Shown here: one piece after another, positions 1 through 7,643 of the stretch
How positions within the stretch are numbered: position 1 is the stretch's first letter
Layout of the letters: each line of letters starts with the position of its first letter
Origin: Nostoc sp. FACHB-280
GTDB taxonomy: Bacteria > Cyanobacteriota > Cyanobacteriia > Cyanobacteriales > Nostocaceae
Length of the DNA stretch: 64,000 nucleotides
Assembly: GCF_014697615.1 (NCBI RefSeq)
Contig: NZ_JACJSD010000012.1
Span: 1-64,000 of the forward strand
Direction of reading: 5' to 3'
Made by a program: the position numbers and the translations under genes
Notes under the pieces: generated by a model
What the model saw: only the letters and a program-made list of their open reading frames with translations
Databases searched by the model: none
Told to the model about the DNA's origin: nothing

Positions 1-167
1 TGTGCTTTAATTCCAACATTCTCTCATTTAAAGTGGATGTTTGAATGGTTTATCCGAAACACTACCTTTGATTTTATGTCTCTTCAGATGTACGGAGTTT
101 TTTCAGAAATCAAATACTAGTCCTATAGTATTAATGCCTGCTGGAACGAAATTAAAAACATTAATAT

Positions 168-197
168 TTAATTTTGTCCAAAACTACCCTGAATCAT
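168..197 (-). pseudogene. possible remnant of a gene that followed the 194-511 pseudogene
   Basis: An ATG at 197 overlaps the TGA of the upstream pseudogene in an ATGA arrangement and reads MIQGSFGQN before a TAA. In a shifted frame the DNA further left stays open for about 20 more codons. From memory, cyanobacterial homologues of the upstream gene are often followed by a small retropepsin-like aspartyl protease beginning with a similar MIxG sequence. This may be the stub of that gene. The match is only a few residues, so this is a weak call. Confidence 0.25.
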
Positions 198-511
198 ATT
201 CTGCCAGTAGTTCCAGTTTCATTTAGGCAAAACATAAAGTGTATAGCTTGGGGATGCTGCTGACGTGATTTTTGACTAGCCATTTCTTTATCAATATCAA
301 TGAAGTAATCACCACTATTTGGTTCAATTGCAATGTAGCAACCGTAATGTTCTTTAATCAACTCAGGACGCACTCGCTCAAAAATTGCTCGACAACGCTG
401 ATAAAATGCTTCATCTTATGCTTTGCGTCTAGCTAATTCTTCAGGTGATAAAGTTCGTTCTGGAAATATTCGGCCTTGGCGTGCGGGTTGTTTTGCGGTT
501 GATTCAGCCAT
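194..511 (-). pseudogene. small conserved cyanobacterial protein, broken by an in-frame stop
   Basis: Reading from ATG 511 gives 31 codons (MAESTAKQPARQGRIFPERT at the N-terminus, then LSPEELARRKA), a TAA at 416-418, and then the same frame stays open for 73 more codons to a TGA at 194-196. The part after the stop (DEAFYQRCRAIFERVRPELI onward, ending NETGTTGRI) continues the same family as I remember it: about 105 residues, function unknown, often next to a small aspartyl protease gene. A single base change of a sense codon to TAA explains the break. No ATG restarts the frame close to the stop, so the gene is probably dead unless the stop is read through or is a sequencing error. Confidence 0.6.
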
Positions 512-593
512 TATTAATAGGATGATGTATTCATTTCCTATTATAAAAACGTAAGGGCGATCGCTCTTTCTTCCCAATCCCTACTATCAAAAT

Positions 594-621
594 AACTCTG
601 CGTTCTCTGCGGTTCGTTAAT
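594..621. repeat. copy of the 'cgaaccgcagag/cgcaaag' dispersed repeat
   Basis: The stretch contains CTCTGCGTTCTCTGCGGTTC followed by GTTAA. Its reverse complement, which begins TTAACGAACCGCAGAG, resembles the elements at 41990-42023 and 55519-55583 and the inverted copy near 22672-22705. It lies between two minus-strand genes and is a non-coding interspersed repeat of a kind common in Nostoc-like genomes. Confidence 0.6.
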
Positions 622-699
622 TAAAAAAAATAGGCAATGGTAATCACTACCACCGCCTAAAATCAACACCAGTTTAATCTATCGTCACGACATTAGTTA

Positions 700-954
700 T
701 TACTCGCGTCCATATTCATCAGCCGGATCGCCATAAGGATCTTCACTCGCTGGACTGTAATTGCTGTACTCATCAGCAGGGTCGCCGTAAGGGTCTTGGC
801 TGGCTGGGGTAAAATTGCCATAGTCCTGATCTGCGGGGTCGCCATAAGGGTCTTCGCTGGCTGGGCGCACCTCGCGGTCTAAATCTTGGTCAACTTCGTC
901 ATTATTTGAGCCAGCGAAAAACTCTTTCGCTCTTTGAAAAAAGCCGTCTACCAT
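700..954 (-). CDS. small acidic protein with three PASxDPYGDPADxY repeats
   Basis: I do not recognise an enzyme here. The 84-residue protein opens with a short amphipathic N-terminus (MVDGFFQRAKEFFAGSNNDE) and is then made almost wholly of three tandem units of about 18 residues, each built on PAS[EQ]DPYGDPAD. The units are rich in Asp, Pro, Tyr and Gly and should be unstructured and strongly acidic. There is no signal peptide or membrane helix. It lies 30 bp downstream of the lipoprotein gene at 985-1479 on the same strand, so the two are probably co-transcribed. Repeat number may vary between strains. The gene call is sound; the role is unknown. Confidence 0.75.
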   Translation of the reverse strand: MVDGFFQRAKEFFAGSNNDEVDQDLDREVRPASEDPYGDPADQDYGNFTPASQDPYGDPADEYSNYSPASEDPYGDPADEYGRE

Positions 955-984
955 AATTATTCTCCTGAAATTTTTTGGTTAAAT

Positions 985-1479
985 CTAGTAAGCTGGCGCT
1001 TCTTGGGGAGCAATATCTCTTAAATCACGACCTGTAGAGCGCCCGTTATAGCCTTGAAAATCTCGATATTGCTGTGCTTCTGACTCTGGAACGCGAATTC
1101 CTTCTTGTGGCGGTGTTACCCAGTGAGCGCGACCTTGGTTATCGCGGTAGTAAACACGCCCATTTTTAGACAGGTAATATTTACCATTTGGCCCTGCTCC
1201 TTGGGCATTTTTGCGCTGTTGATAGAGGTAATAAAGCGCAGCCGCACCTGCTAAAATGGCTACTTTTTGTCCTGTAGATAATCCTCTTTTAGCTTGGGGT
1301 TGGTTGGTAGCAGTGGGATAATTGACGTTTCTACCAACCGTGTCATCTACAGGTGGTGGAGGTGATGCTGTACGGGAGCCATCACCACAGCTACTTAACA
1401 AAGGAACTGATAGCAAAGTGGAAAGAAATACAGCCGCAGGTAAGGGAGCTTTTTTAGGTTTTTGATATATGGTGTTCAT
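985..1479 (-). CDS. putative lipoprotein, conserved hypothetical
   Basis: This 164-residue protein has a lipoprotein signal peptide: basic start (MNTIYQKPKKAP), hydrophobic core, and a lipobox-like LLSSC near residue 31, followed by a Ser/Pro-rich linker. A second short hydrophobic stretch (VAILAGAAALYYLYQQRK) lies near the middle. The C-terminal half is a soluble region rich in Tyr, Gly and Arg, with YYLSKNGRVYYRDNQGRAHW. It should sit in the inner or outer membrane facing the periplasm. I recognise it only as a cyanobacterial hypothetical protein. It is followed after 30 bp by the repeat protein gene at 700-954, probably one operon. Confidence 0.75.
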   Translation of the reverse strand: MNTIYQKPKKAPLPAAVFLSTLLSVPLLSSCGDGSRTASPPPPVDDTVGRNVNYPTATNQPQAKRGLSTGQKVAILAGAAALYYLYQQRKNAQGAGPNGKYYLSKNGRVYYRDNQGRAHWVTPPQEGIRVPESEAQQYRDFQGYNGRSTGRDLRDIAPQEAPAY

Positions 1480-2118
1480 TTATTTTGTGATCACCTTGCA
1501 TTTTATAAAGGCTGTGTTATTGGCAAATATTTGTAATTTTCATTATTAAAATCATGCAGGAATAATTGCAGTATTTACTCCTGCTTTTGAGAGAATCTGC
1601 ATTCATTCTCTAGAAATATGTTGTTAACTAAATCAAAACTGTTTTGTGTATCTGCTGATGTAGACCAGTTCATATATTGCTGGTTTGTTTGTATATTTAT
1701 ATACAAATTTATGTTGAGTTAAGTACTAAGTTTTGCGTATAAAAATTTCAATAATTAGCTAAAAAATTACCTTGCTTTACAATATGCACTGATAACGTTT
1801 CACTTTACACAAGACACAAATAGACGAGCAGAGGAAGCATCACCTCGACTTCGCTCGGTGAGCGGAAGCAGAGGAAGTGATTTGTATCAGTGACTTTGTG
1901 AATAAGTATGAGCAAGAGCGATCGCCTAGCCCCAAAAAATGACAACTTCCGTAAATGTAAAGATAACTTGTTCTAAAATTTACTAAAATTTTATACTTAG
2001 CTACTGTGTAACTTCATTTACAGAAATTAGTTGAGTTAATACTGTCGATAAACCCAACTTATACTTATTACACTGGTAATTATCCCTAACAGTTATTAAA
2101 ACTAAAACCAATAACATT
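1480..2118. other. AT-rich intergenic region with a small hairpin repeat
   Basis: I see no convincing gene in these 639 bases. At 1828-1877 the 10-mer GCAGAGGAAG occurs twice, flanking a TCACC...GGTGA inverted repeat with the often-seen core TCGACTTCGCTC; this looks like a dispersed palindromic repeat. An incomplete HIP1-like site lies near 1917. The region should carry the promoters of the divergent genes ending at 1479 and starting at 2119, but no promoter is clear enough to call. Confidence 0.5.
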
Positions 2119-2775
2119 ATGTATTATCAACTCTGGAATTTATTCTTGAGTGAGGATAAGTATTTCTATTGGAAAGAAAAAGTCAAATTACTGCCAAAGT
2201 TTGACCATTTTACATGGCAGAAAATTATTGATTTTTTATCATTAGTAGAACAGAATTTTTTCCTCAGCACTCAACTAGAAAAAATCGATAGCATTGAAGC
2301 ATTTCTGCTATTGGCTAAAGAAAATGGTTACAAATTGACTCAAGAAGCACTTGCGTGGTTTGTGATTACCAGAAAACAAATTTGGGATTTGTTGGATGCT
2401 GCACAAAAAATCCCATCTTTAAAAGAACAATTACTAGCTGCTAAAAATCCCCAACAGTTTATTAAAATAGCAGCCGAGCATAGGTTTCATTTTTCTGTCG
2501 AAGAATTAGCATGGCTATTAACTGAAGTTAAATGTTCGCCAGAATTAGTATCTCTCAATAACAGTGTGGGAGAAATTCTCACAGCTTCAAATTACGGCAG
2601 AATTGAAATAGGATACTGGATTTGGTTAGCAGAAGACTGGGGAATTGTACCACCATTCTGTCATCTGCATAAGTCTGATAATTTTGTCAGTGAAAATATC
2701 CGCAATCCCTTTTTCCTCGATCGCTGCTTTTTACCGAAGAGCTACTTTACTCAAAGGTTGATGAGTGTGGTGTGA
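2119..2775 (+). CDS. Nif11-like domain protein (two Nif11-type segments)
   Basis: The 218-residue protein contains two segments that look like the Nif11 domain: about residues 50-88 (ending ENGYKLTQEALAWFV) and about 105-143 (LKEQLLAAKNPQQFIKIAAE, then HRFHFSVEELAWLL). Both show the family pattern of a helix, an 'A...G/H.F..[ST].EEL..' turn and a second helix. Nif11 domains occur in nitrogen-fixation-associated proteins and as leader peptides of nitrile-hydratase/Nif11-type RiPP precursors. Here the domain is internal and repeated, there is no GG cleavage site with a small core peptide, and no maturase is nearby, so a RiPP precursor role is unlikely. A hairpin terminator follows at 2830-2871. 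Function unknown. Confidence 0.7.
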   Translation: MYYQLWNLFLSEDKYFYWKEKVKLLPKFDHFTWQKIIDFLSLVEQNFFLSTQLEKIDSIEAFLLLAKENGYKLTQEALAWFVITRKQIWDLLDAAQKIPSLKEQLLAAKNPQQFIKIAAEHRFHFSVEELAWLLTEVKCSPELVSLNNSVGEILTASNYGRIEIGYWIWLAEDWGIVPPFCHLHKSDNFVSENIRNPFFLDRCFLPKSYFTQRLMSVV

Positions 2776-2829
2776 AGGCAGGGGGCAGGGGGAATAAAAT
2801 CTTTAACTCAGCACTTTGCTGTATAATTA

Positions 2830-2871
2830 AGCATCCTGATTGTTGAAGGTATGACTTCAGGTCAGGATGCT
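2830..2871. terminator. hairpin between convergent genes
   Basis: AGCATCCTGA (2830-2839) pairs perfectly with TCAGGATGCT (2862-2871), and an inner TGAAG/CTTCA pair lies in the loop. It sits between the plus-strand gene ending at 2775 and the minus-strand pgi ending at 2905, so it could stop transcription from both sides. The 3' flank is only moderately T-rich. Confidence 0.6.
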
Positions 2872-2904
2872 TGGTTGTTGTTGAGCGAGAAATTTTAGAA
2901 CAAA

Positions 2905-4491
2905 TTAGCTAACAGAAGCTTTCAAGCTGTTTGGTTGAGCAAAATTGCCTTGCAACACTACACCCCGTTGATTGGCGTGTAAGTGACGCAGAATTTTGTA
3001 AATTGCTTCTACTTCTTCTTTAGCACCCACTTTTTCGGCAATTTCTGACAAGGAAAGGGGTGTTTTTTCACTTTGCAAAACAGTAACTACTTTAGTTTGC
3101 AAATCCAGAATAGCGGCGGCGGCTTTTTTACCTGCTTCTACCCCTGGTTGGTGATAAGCGTTAATGTTTACCAAGTTGCCATAAAAACCAACAGCACGGT
3201 CATACAAGGCAATTAAAGCGCCGACTGTGCGGGCATTAACTTGAGGAATCGTTATAGTAATTGAATCGCGCTGATTTTCATAAAGGGCTTTGCGTGTTCC
3301 TTGGAGGAAACCGGCGAGATAATCGCCAGATGTCACGCCTGGGTCTATTTCTGGGGATTGACCTTGACGGTCTTCCAAAACTTCAATCAAAGTAGCAAAG
3401 AAGTTTGGTACACCATCACGCAATTGTTGGACGTAAGCGTGTTGGTCTGTTGAACCTTTGTTACCGTAAACGGCAATACCTTGATGGACAACATTACCGT
3501 CTAAGTCTTTTTCTTTACCCAAAGATTCCATGACTAGCTGCTGTAAATAGCGGCTGAACAGTGCCAAGCTGTCTTTGTAAGGCAGAACAACCATGTCTTT
3601 TTCGCCCTTACCATTGCCAGCGTAGTACCAAGACAATGCCAATAAAGCGGCTGGATTCTTTTTAATATCAGCAACGCGGGTGGCATCATCCATTTCTTTA
3701 GCACCATCGAGGATGGCGCGTATATCAATGCCTTGCAGTGCTGCTGGGACTAAACCCACTGTAGACATTTCGGAGGTACGGCCGCCCACCCAATCGTACA
3801 TGGGGAATGTGGCTAACCAACCTTCAGACTGGGCAACTTTATCTAAGTTACTGCCAGGACTGGTAATGGCTACAGCATATTGGGCAAAATCGAGATTGTT
3901 GCCAGCGTAGGCTTTTTTAACTTCAATCATGCCGTTGCGGGGTTCTGGTGTACCGCCTGATTTGGAGATGACCAAAACTAAGGTGCTGGCAAGGTTGTTG
4001 CGTAATTGGTGAAGAACGCGGTCAATACCTGCGGGATCGGTGTTGTCAATAAAGTGAATTTTGAGGGGGGGGAAATCGGCGGCGAGGGCTTCGGCGACAA
4101 ATTCGGGGCCGAGGGCAGAACCACCAATACCAATGGAGATGATATCAGTGAAACGATTAGCTTTGGGCGGATGAATTGCGCCGGTTTGGATTTTGTCGGC
4201 GAAGGCTTCAATTTGTTCGAGTGTTTGGACAATTTCTTGGGTGAGTTCTGGCGTGGGTGCTAAATCAGGGTTTCGCAGCCAGTAATGTCCAACCATGCGG
4301 TTTTCGTCGGGATTGGCGATCGCACCCTTTTCCAATTCCGCCATATCCGCAAATGCTTTGTCAAATTTCGGACGCAATGATTCCACGAAGGCATCATCAA
4401 ACCGCATCCGGCTTACATCTACGTATAGTCCCAATCCCTCGTGGAAATATAACCAATCTTGGTATCTTTGCCAAAGTGCTATTGCATCCAT
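2905..4491 (-). CDS. pgi: glucose-6-phosphate isomerase
   Basis: Pgi interconverts glucose-6-phosphate and fructose-6-phosphate in the cytosol, linking glycolysis, the oxidative pentose phosphate pathway and glycogen metabolism. The 528-residue length is the usual cyanobacterial size. Family motifs are clear: [10 protein letters not shown] near residue 118, the sugar-phosphate loop [23 protein letters not shown] near residue 234, [15 protein letters not shown], and the region around [11 protein letters not shown] that carries a catalytic His. The protein extends into a small C-terminal helical segment ([20 protein letters not shown]). The ATG at 4491 begins [14 protein letters not shown], which fits the family start. 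It stands alone, with a toxin-like gene upstream on the same strand. Confidence 0.97.
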   Translation of the reverse strand: MDAIALWQRYQDWLYFHEGLGLYVDVSRMRFDDAFVESLRPKFDKAFADMAELEKGAIANPDENRMVGHYWLRNPDLAPTPELTQEIVQTLEQIEAFADKIQTGAIHPPKANRFTDIISIGIGGSALGPEFVAEALAADFPPLKIHFIDNTDPAGIDRVLHQLRNNLASTLVLVISKSGGTPEPRNGMIEVKKAYAGNNLDFAQYAVAITSPGSNLDKVAQSEGWLATFPMYDWVGGRTSEMSTVGLVPAALQGIDIRAILDGAKEMDDATRVADIKKNPAALLALSWYYAGNGKGEKDMVVLPYKDSLALFSRYLQQLVMESLGKEKDLDGNVVHQGIAVYGNKGSTDQHAYVQQLRDGVPNFFATLIEVLEDRQGQSPEIDPGVTSGDYLAGFLQGTRKALYENQRDSITITIPQVNARTVGALIALYDRAVGFYGNLVNINAYHQPGVEAGKKAAAAILDLQTKVVTVLQSEKTPLSLSEIAEKVGAKEEVEAIYKILRHLHANQRGVVLQGNFAQPNSLKASVS

Positions 4492-4596
4492 AGGGAAATC
4501 TCAAGTAAGTTGTTTTTCCATGACAAGTTTAATGTAAGCTCAGGTGCATCCCTGCCTAGCCTTATACAGTTTTAAGTGTTGAGCTAATACTCTGTC

Positions 4597-4854
4597 CTAA
4601 ACATCTGGCATAGGTATGACTCGCAGAAACTTGACTATTTCTCCCCTAATCTCAATCCCAATTAAATAATCATCCAAGGTAAAACGGTGAAAAATGCCTT
4701 CATGGTCTAGCTGTCGCAGTTCAGGAAGACCATGCAACTGCCACTTTTCTCCAAATTCAAAAAACACAAAATCATACACTCGCTGATAAGCAGCAGGTTC
4801 TAAACTCTTCAGATCCATTAAAAAAGACCTGGCATAGCGCATTTCCACACTCAC
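4597..4854 (-). CDS. RelE/ParE-family toxin-like protein
   Basis: The 85-residue protein has the RelE/ParE layout: an N-terminal helix pair (YARSFLMDLKSLEPAAYQRV) followed by a beta sheet that includes GIFHRFTLDDYLIGIEIRGE and ends IVKFLRVIPMPDV. RelE-type toxins cut mRNA at the ribosome, while ParE-type toxins inhibit gyrase; the sequence alone does not say which applies. The family of short cyanobacterial proteins with 'LKNLEP..YQRVY.FVF' is familiar. The small gene 4966-5163 lies upstream on the same strand and is the candidate antitoxin, although the 111-bp gap is longer than in most toxin-antitoxin operons. Confidence 0.75.
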   Translation of the reverse strand: MSVEMRYARSFLMDLKSLEPAAYQRVYDFVFFEFGEKWQLHGLPELRQLDHEGIFHRFTLDDYLIGIEIRGEIVKFLRVIPMPDV

Positions 4855-4965
4855 TAGGCATCACCTCTTTTGAGGGTATAAGGGGATAGGGGTGTAGGGG
4901 TTTAGGGGAATAAGATGTCAGCTAGGGACTAATCTCTGGCCTCTAATCCCTTTTTCATCACTGCA

Positions 4966-5163
4966 TCAGTAAAACATTAAAATTTGTATCGCTTCTTCCT
5001 GAGTCAAGATATCCCAAGGTTGCTGCGATCGCTTGACTTTTTGTATGGCTTTGAGCATATAAAAGTCACAATGTAAAGCGTGAACACTCTCCCAGACGCT
5101 TTGGAGTTCTTCGTCACCCAATTGCTCAATTAAATGATGGATTCTTATACGCAGCAAGTTCAT
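4966..5163 (-). CDS. small protein, candidate antitoxin partner of the RelE-like toxin
   Basis: This 65-residue protein (MNLLRIRIHHLIEQLGDEEL...) is predicted to be mostly helical. It has a start resembling the 'L...I..L.DE.L..V' helix seen at the beginning of many cyanobacterial antitoxins, and an acidic 'TQEEAIQIL' tail. No DNA-binding fold such as AbrB, ribbon-helix-helix or HTH is obvious. It lies upstream of the RelE-like gene and in the same direction, as antitoxins usually do. The assignment rests on size and position; it could equally be an unrelated conserved small protein. Confidence 0.5.
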   Translation of the reverse strand: MNLLRIRIHHLIEQLGDEELQSVWESVHALHCDFYMLKAIQKVKRSQQPWDILTQEEAIQILMFY

Positions 5164-5270
5164 ATATCAATAAACTATGTTCCAAAAGTCAAGGCTATTG
5201 TTCCCAAAAATTGGCAATGGTGAACGGGAAGAGGTAGTATCTTGTGCATGACTGGGTGTAGGGGTGTGAA

Positions 5271-5323
5271 GGACAAGGGAGACAAGGGGGACAAGGGAGA
5301 TAAGGGGACAAGGGAGATAAGGG
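5271..5323. repeat. degenerate tandem 'gacaaggg(aga)' repeats
   Basis: About seven imperfect units of GACAAGGG/GATAAGGG follow one another just upstream of livM. They are G-rich on the plus strand and carry no ORF of note. Similar low-complexity runs are widespread between Nostoc genes. They may interfere with locating the livM promoter. Confidence 0.7.
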
Positions 5324-5362
5324 AAGAGAAAATAACTATTGACTGATGAGTATTGATTAAAG

Positions 5363-6496
5363 ATGGTTGATTATTTAATTTTTTTGGCGATTTCGACGGC
5401 AATTTTTGCCCTGTTTGGTCTGGGACTGAATTTACAATGGGGTTTTACGGGGTTGATTAACTTTGGTCATATTGCTTTTATGACCTTGGGAGCTTATACA
5501 ACAGTATTGTTAAGTTTAAAAGGCGTTCCTTTAATCATATCGGCTGTGATTGGTGCGATCGCTGCGGCGTTGTTGGGCTTAATTATTGGTTTTGCGACTC
5601 TGCGTCTGCGGGAAGATTATCTGGCGATTGTCACTATTGGTACTGGGGAACTGATTCGCTTGGTGGTGAATAACCAAGAGTTACCCGTGGGTGATACTTG
5701 GGTATCTGGGGCATTTGGAGTGCAGAGTTATGTTATCCCATTCTCAACAGCACCTAATTTAGTAGTTCGCTTGATCATGATTGGGTTGTTGACTTTATTG
5801 GCGGCTGTAACTTTTTTCACATTGTGGCGATGGATTCGTACAGCCCAAAGATTGTTGGCGGCGGATACTGCTAAAAAAACCAGCAGCAAGCAAGAATTAG
5901 CATCACGTTTAGGGGTGGGGATTGTTTTGGGTTTGTTGACAGCCGCAATTTATATTTCTGGTGTGATTGGTTTGTATAATTACAACCCCAAAGCAGGTTT
6001 GATGTTGTTGTCGCTGTTGGTGTTGGCGTTTGTTTTTTGGCGGTTAGAAATTTTATTGCGATCGCCTTGGGGTCGAGTTTTAAAAGCAATCCGTGAAGAT
6101 GAAGAAGTACCGAAAGCTTTGGGTAAAAATGTTTTTTGGTACAAAATTCAATCTCTGATGTTAGGTGGTGCGATCGCAGGTGTGGCGGGTGCGTTTTTTG
6201 CTTGGCAGTTAAGCGCCATTTATCCTGATAACTTCCAGCCGCAGTTAACTTTCGACGCTTGGATTATGGTAATTTTAGGCGGTTCTGGGAATAACATCGG
6301 CACAATTTTAGGTGCAGTTATTTACTTTGCTTACGATGCCATTACTAGAGAAGTTCTGCCCAGAATAATTCCCTTAGATGAAGCGCGGCTGGGTGCATTT
6401 CGGATTATGGTCATTGGTTTAATTTTAATGGTGCTAATGATTTGGCGACCTCAAGGTATTTTAGGGAAAAAGGAGGAACTTACCCTTGGTAAATAA
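5363..6496 (+). CDS. livM: branched-chain/hydrophobic amino acid ABC transporter permease (LivM type)
   Basis: This is an integral membrane permease of the HAAT family, which moves branched-chain or other hydrophobic amino acids into the cell. The 377-residue protein has about ten hydrophobic segments. It shows the family start (LNLQWGFTGLINFGHIAFM), the conserved 'LRLREDYLAIVTIGTGELIR' block, the EAA-like cytoplasmic loop (SPWGRVLKAIREDEEVPKAL) and the ending MIWRPQGI. A non-conserved cytoplasmic insert with Lys-rich sequence lies mid-protein. In Anabaena the comparable N-I system (NatA-E) is encoded at scattered sites. Here no livH or binding-protein gene is adjacent, only the LivG ATPase, whose start overlaps this gene's stop. 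Confidence 0.9.
   Translation: MVDYLIFLAISTAIFALFGLGLNLQWGFTGLINFGHIAFMTLGAYTTVLLSLKGVPLIISAVIGAIAAALLGLIIGFATLRLREDYLAIVTIGTGELIRLVVNNQELPVGDTWVSGAFGVQSYVIPFSTAPNLVVRLIMIGLLTLLAAVTFFTLWRWIRTAQRLLAADTAKKTSSKQELASRLGVGIVLGLLTAAIYISGVIGLYNYNPKAGLMLLSLLVLAFVFWRLEILLRSPWGRVLKAIREDEEVPKALGKNVFWYKIQSLMLGGAIAGVAGAFFAWQLSAIYPDNFQPQLTFDAWIMVILGGSGNNIGTILGAVIYFAYDAITREVLPRIIPLDEARLGAFRIMVIGLILMVLMIWRPQGILGKKEELTLGK
6471..6476 (+). promoter_or_regulatory. Shine-Dalgarno that fixes a TTG start for livG
   Basis: A perfect AGGAGG lies inside the end of livM, nine bases before the TTG at 6486. No ATG or GTG suits the LivG N-terminus, so the ribosome site supports a TTG start and translational coupling across the 11-base overlap. 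Confidence 0.75.
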
Positions 6497-7268
6497 CCAA
6501 TCACCGCCACTTCCCTTATTAGCAGCCTCTGGACTTTGCAAAAGTTTTGGCGGTATCAAAGCAGTGAATGAGGCACAAATTGAAGTTCTCAAAGGTAGCA
6601 TTACTGGGTTGATTGGCCCCAATGGTGCGGGTAAAACTACTTTATTCAACTTACTTTCTAACTTTATTCGCCCAGATAAAGGACGAGTGATTTTTGATGG
6701 CGAACAAATTCAGCAGTTGCAACCATACCAAATTGCCCAACAAGGACTAGTGCGGACTTTCCAAGTAGCGCGGACTCTCTCGCGGCTGTCGGTGTTAGAA
6801 AATATGCTGTTGGCGGCGCAAAAGCAAACAGGCGAAAGTTTTTGGCAAGTGCAACTCCAACCCCACGTAGTCGCTAAAGAAGAAAAGGAATTGCAAGAGA
6901 GGGCAATGTTTTTGTTAGAGTCTGTGGGGTTGGCGCATAAAGCCCAAGACTATGCCGGGGGTTTGTCTGGTGGACAACGCAAGCTGTTAGAAATGGGGAG
7001 GGCGTTGATGACGAATCCCAAGTTAATTTTGTTGGATGAACCAGCCGCCGGGGTAAATCCGAGGTTAATTGATGATATATGCGATCGCATTGTCACTTGG
7101 AACCGCCAAGAAGGTCTGACGTTTTTAATTATTGAACACAATATGGATGTGATTATGTCCTTGTGCGATCGAGTTTGGGTATTGGCTGAAGGGCAGAATT
7201 TAGCTGATGGGACTCCCAACGAAATTCAATCCAACCCCCAAGTTTTAGAAGCATATTTAGGTAAATAA
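6486..7268 (+). CDS. livG: branched-chain/hydrophobic amino acid ABC transporter ATPase (LivG type)
   Basis: This is the cytoplasmic ATP-hydrolysing subunit that powers the LivM-type permease. The 260-residue protein has Walker A GPNGAGKTT near residue 43, a Q-loop region, the ABC signature LSGGQRKLLEMGRALM, Walker B LILLDEPAAGVNP and the switch His in LIIEHNMDVI. The LivG-specific 'AGVNP' and the C-terminal 'G.PNEIQSNPQVLEAYLG' favour LivG over LivF. The start is a TTG with a perfect AGGAGG nine bases upstream, overlapping livM by 11 bases. A strong hairpin terminator follows at 7344-7368. No LivF is encoded here, so the second ATPase must lie elsewhere or this ATPase works as a homodimer. 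Confidence 0.93.
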   Translation: MVNNQSPPLPLLAASGLCKSFGGIKAVNEAQIEVLKGSITGLIGPNGAGKTTLFNLLSNFIRPDKGRVIFDGEQIQQLQPYQIAQQGLVRTFQVARTLSRLSVLENMLLAAQKQTGESFWQVQLQPHVVAKEEKELQERAMFLLESVGLAHKAQDYAGGLSGGQRKLLEMGRALMTNPKLILLDEPAAGVNPRLIDDICDRIVTWNRQEGLTFLIIEHNMDVIMSLCDRVWVLAEGQNLADGTPNEIQSNPQVLEAYLGK

Positions 7269-7343
7269 TCTTTAGTTAGGAGTCACAATTCTGACTAATA
7301 CCAAATACCTTATATATTCCACCATAACCCTTGATTTCATGTT

Positions 7344-7368
7344 AGTCCGCGTAGGCGGACTTTGTTTT
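7344..7368 (+). terminator. Rho-independent-type terminator of livM-livG
   Basis: AGTCCGC (7344-7350) and GCGGACT (7355-7361) form a perfect 7-bp stem with a GTAG loop, followed by TTGTTTTTA. This is a textbook intrinsic terminator 75 bases after the livG stop. The same hairpin sequence is also common as a dispersed element in Nostoc-like genomes. Confidence 0.75.
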
Positions 7369-7370
7369 TA

Positions 7371-7486
7371 TAGCCGAGCCAGTGCGTTGGGGAGATAGCG
7401 CCGTGGGCGGGTTTCCCGACTTGAGGCGACTGTTGTCGGCTTTGCCGACTCCCTCACTGGCGTGCGAATTCCATTCGTCGGGGCTA
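7371..7486. repeat. palindrome-rich intergenic element
   Basis: TAGCC (7371-7375) faces GGCTA (7482-7486). Inside that, GCCAGTG (7378-7384) faces CACTGGC (7455-7461), and GTCGGC (7435-7440) faces GCCGAC (7444-7449) across a TTT loop. CGAAT-TCC-ATTCG adds another small hairpin at 7465-7477. It is markedly richer in GC than its surroundings. It looks like a non-autonomous interspersed element or structured RNA; I see no reading frame. Confidence 0.55.
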
Positions 7487-7643
7487 GGTGCTAAATCAAT
7501 CAATTAAATCCTTAATTTATCGGCGTTGATTGCTGTACATTGGCGGTTAATATTTTTATCTAAACCGTATTGCTATAAATCTTGTCGATATATGCTTGTA
7601 GTATGTCTTTATTTTAACCAACATAATCAAGCTGTTCAAAATC

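Larger units (their letters stand above)
7269..7643. other. intergenic region with terminator and palindrome-rich element
   Basis: This 375-base gap holds a terminator at 7344-7368 and, directly after it, a GC-rich stretch (about 7371-7486) full of nested inverted repeats. After that the sequence becomes AT-rich and must contain the promoter of the large kinase gene. No coding frame is convincing. Confidence 0.6.

Noticed and set aside
41-226. 61-codon plus-strand frame
   Set aside because: It runs antisense to the decayed minus-strand gene and its stub, and its composition is not protein-like.
2119-2775. Nif11 RiPP precursor
   Set aside because: No GG-type cleavage site with a short core peptide and no lanthionine or cyclodehydratase genes in the region.
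4006-4263. Gly-rich frame antisense to pgi
   Set aside because: Shadow of the pgi codon pattern on the opposite strand; pgi is certain.
5271-5323. CRISPR-like array from the repeated 'gacaaggg' units
   Set aside because: Units are short, imperfect and directly adjacent with no unique spacers; no cas genes are near.
5871-6089. Minus-strand frames inside livM and livG
   Set aside because: Antisense shadows of conserved membrane and ATPase genes.
7371-7486. Possible tRNA or known riboswitch in the multi-hairpin element
   Set aside because: No acceptor stem with a T-arm sequence and no riboswitch core that I recognise.
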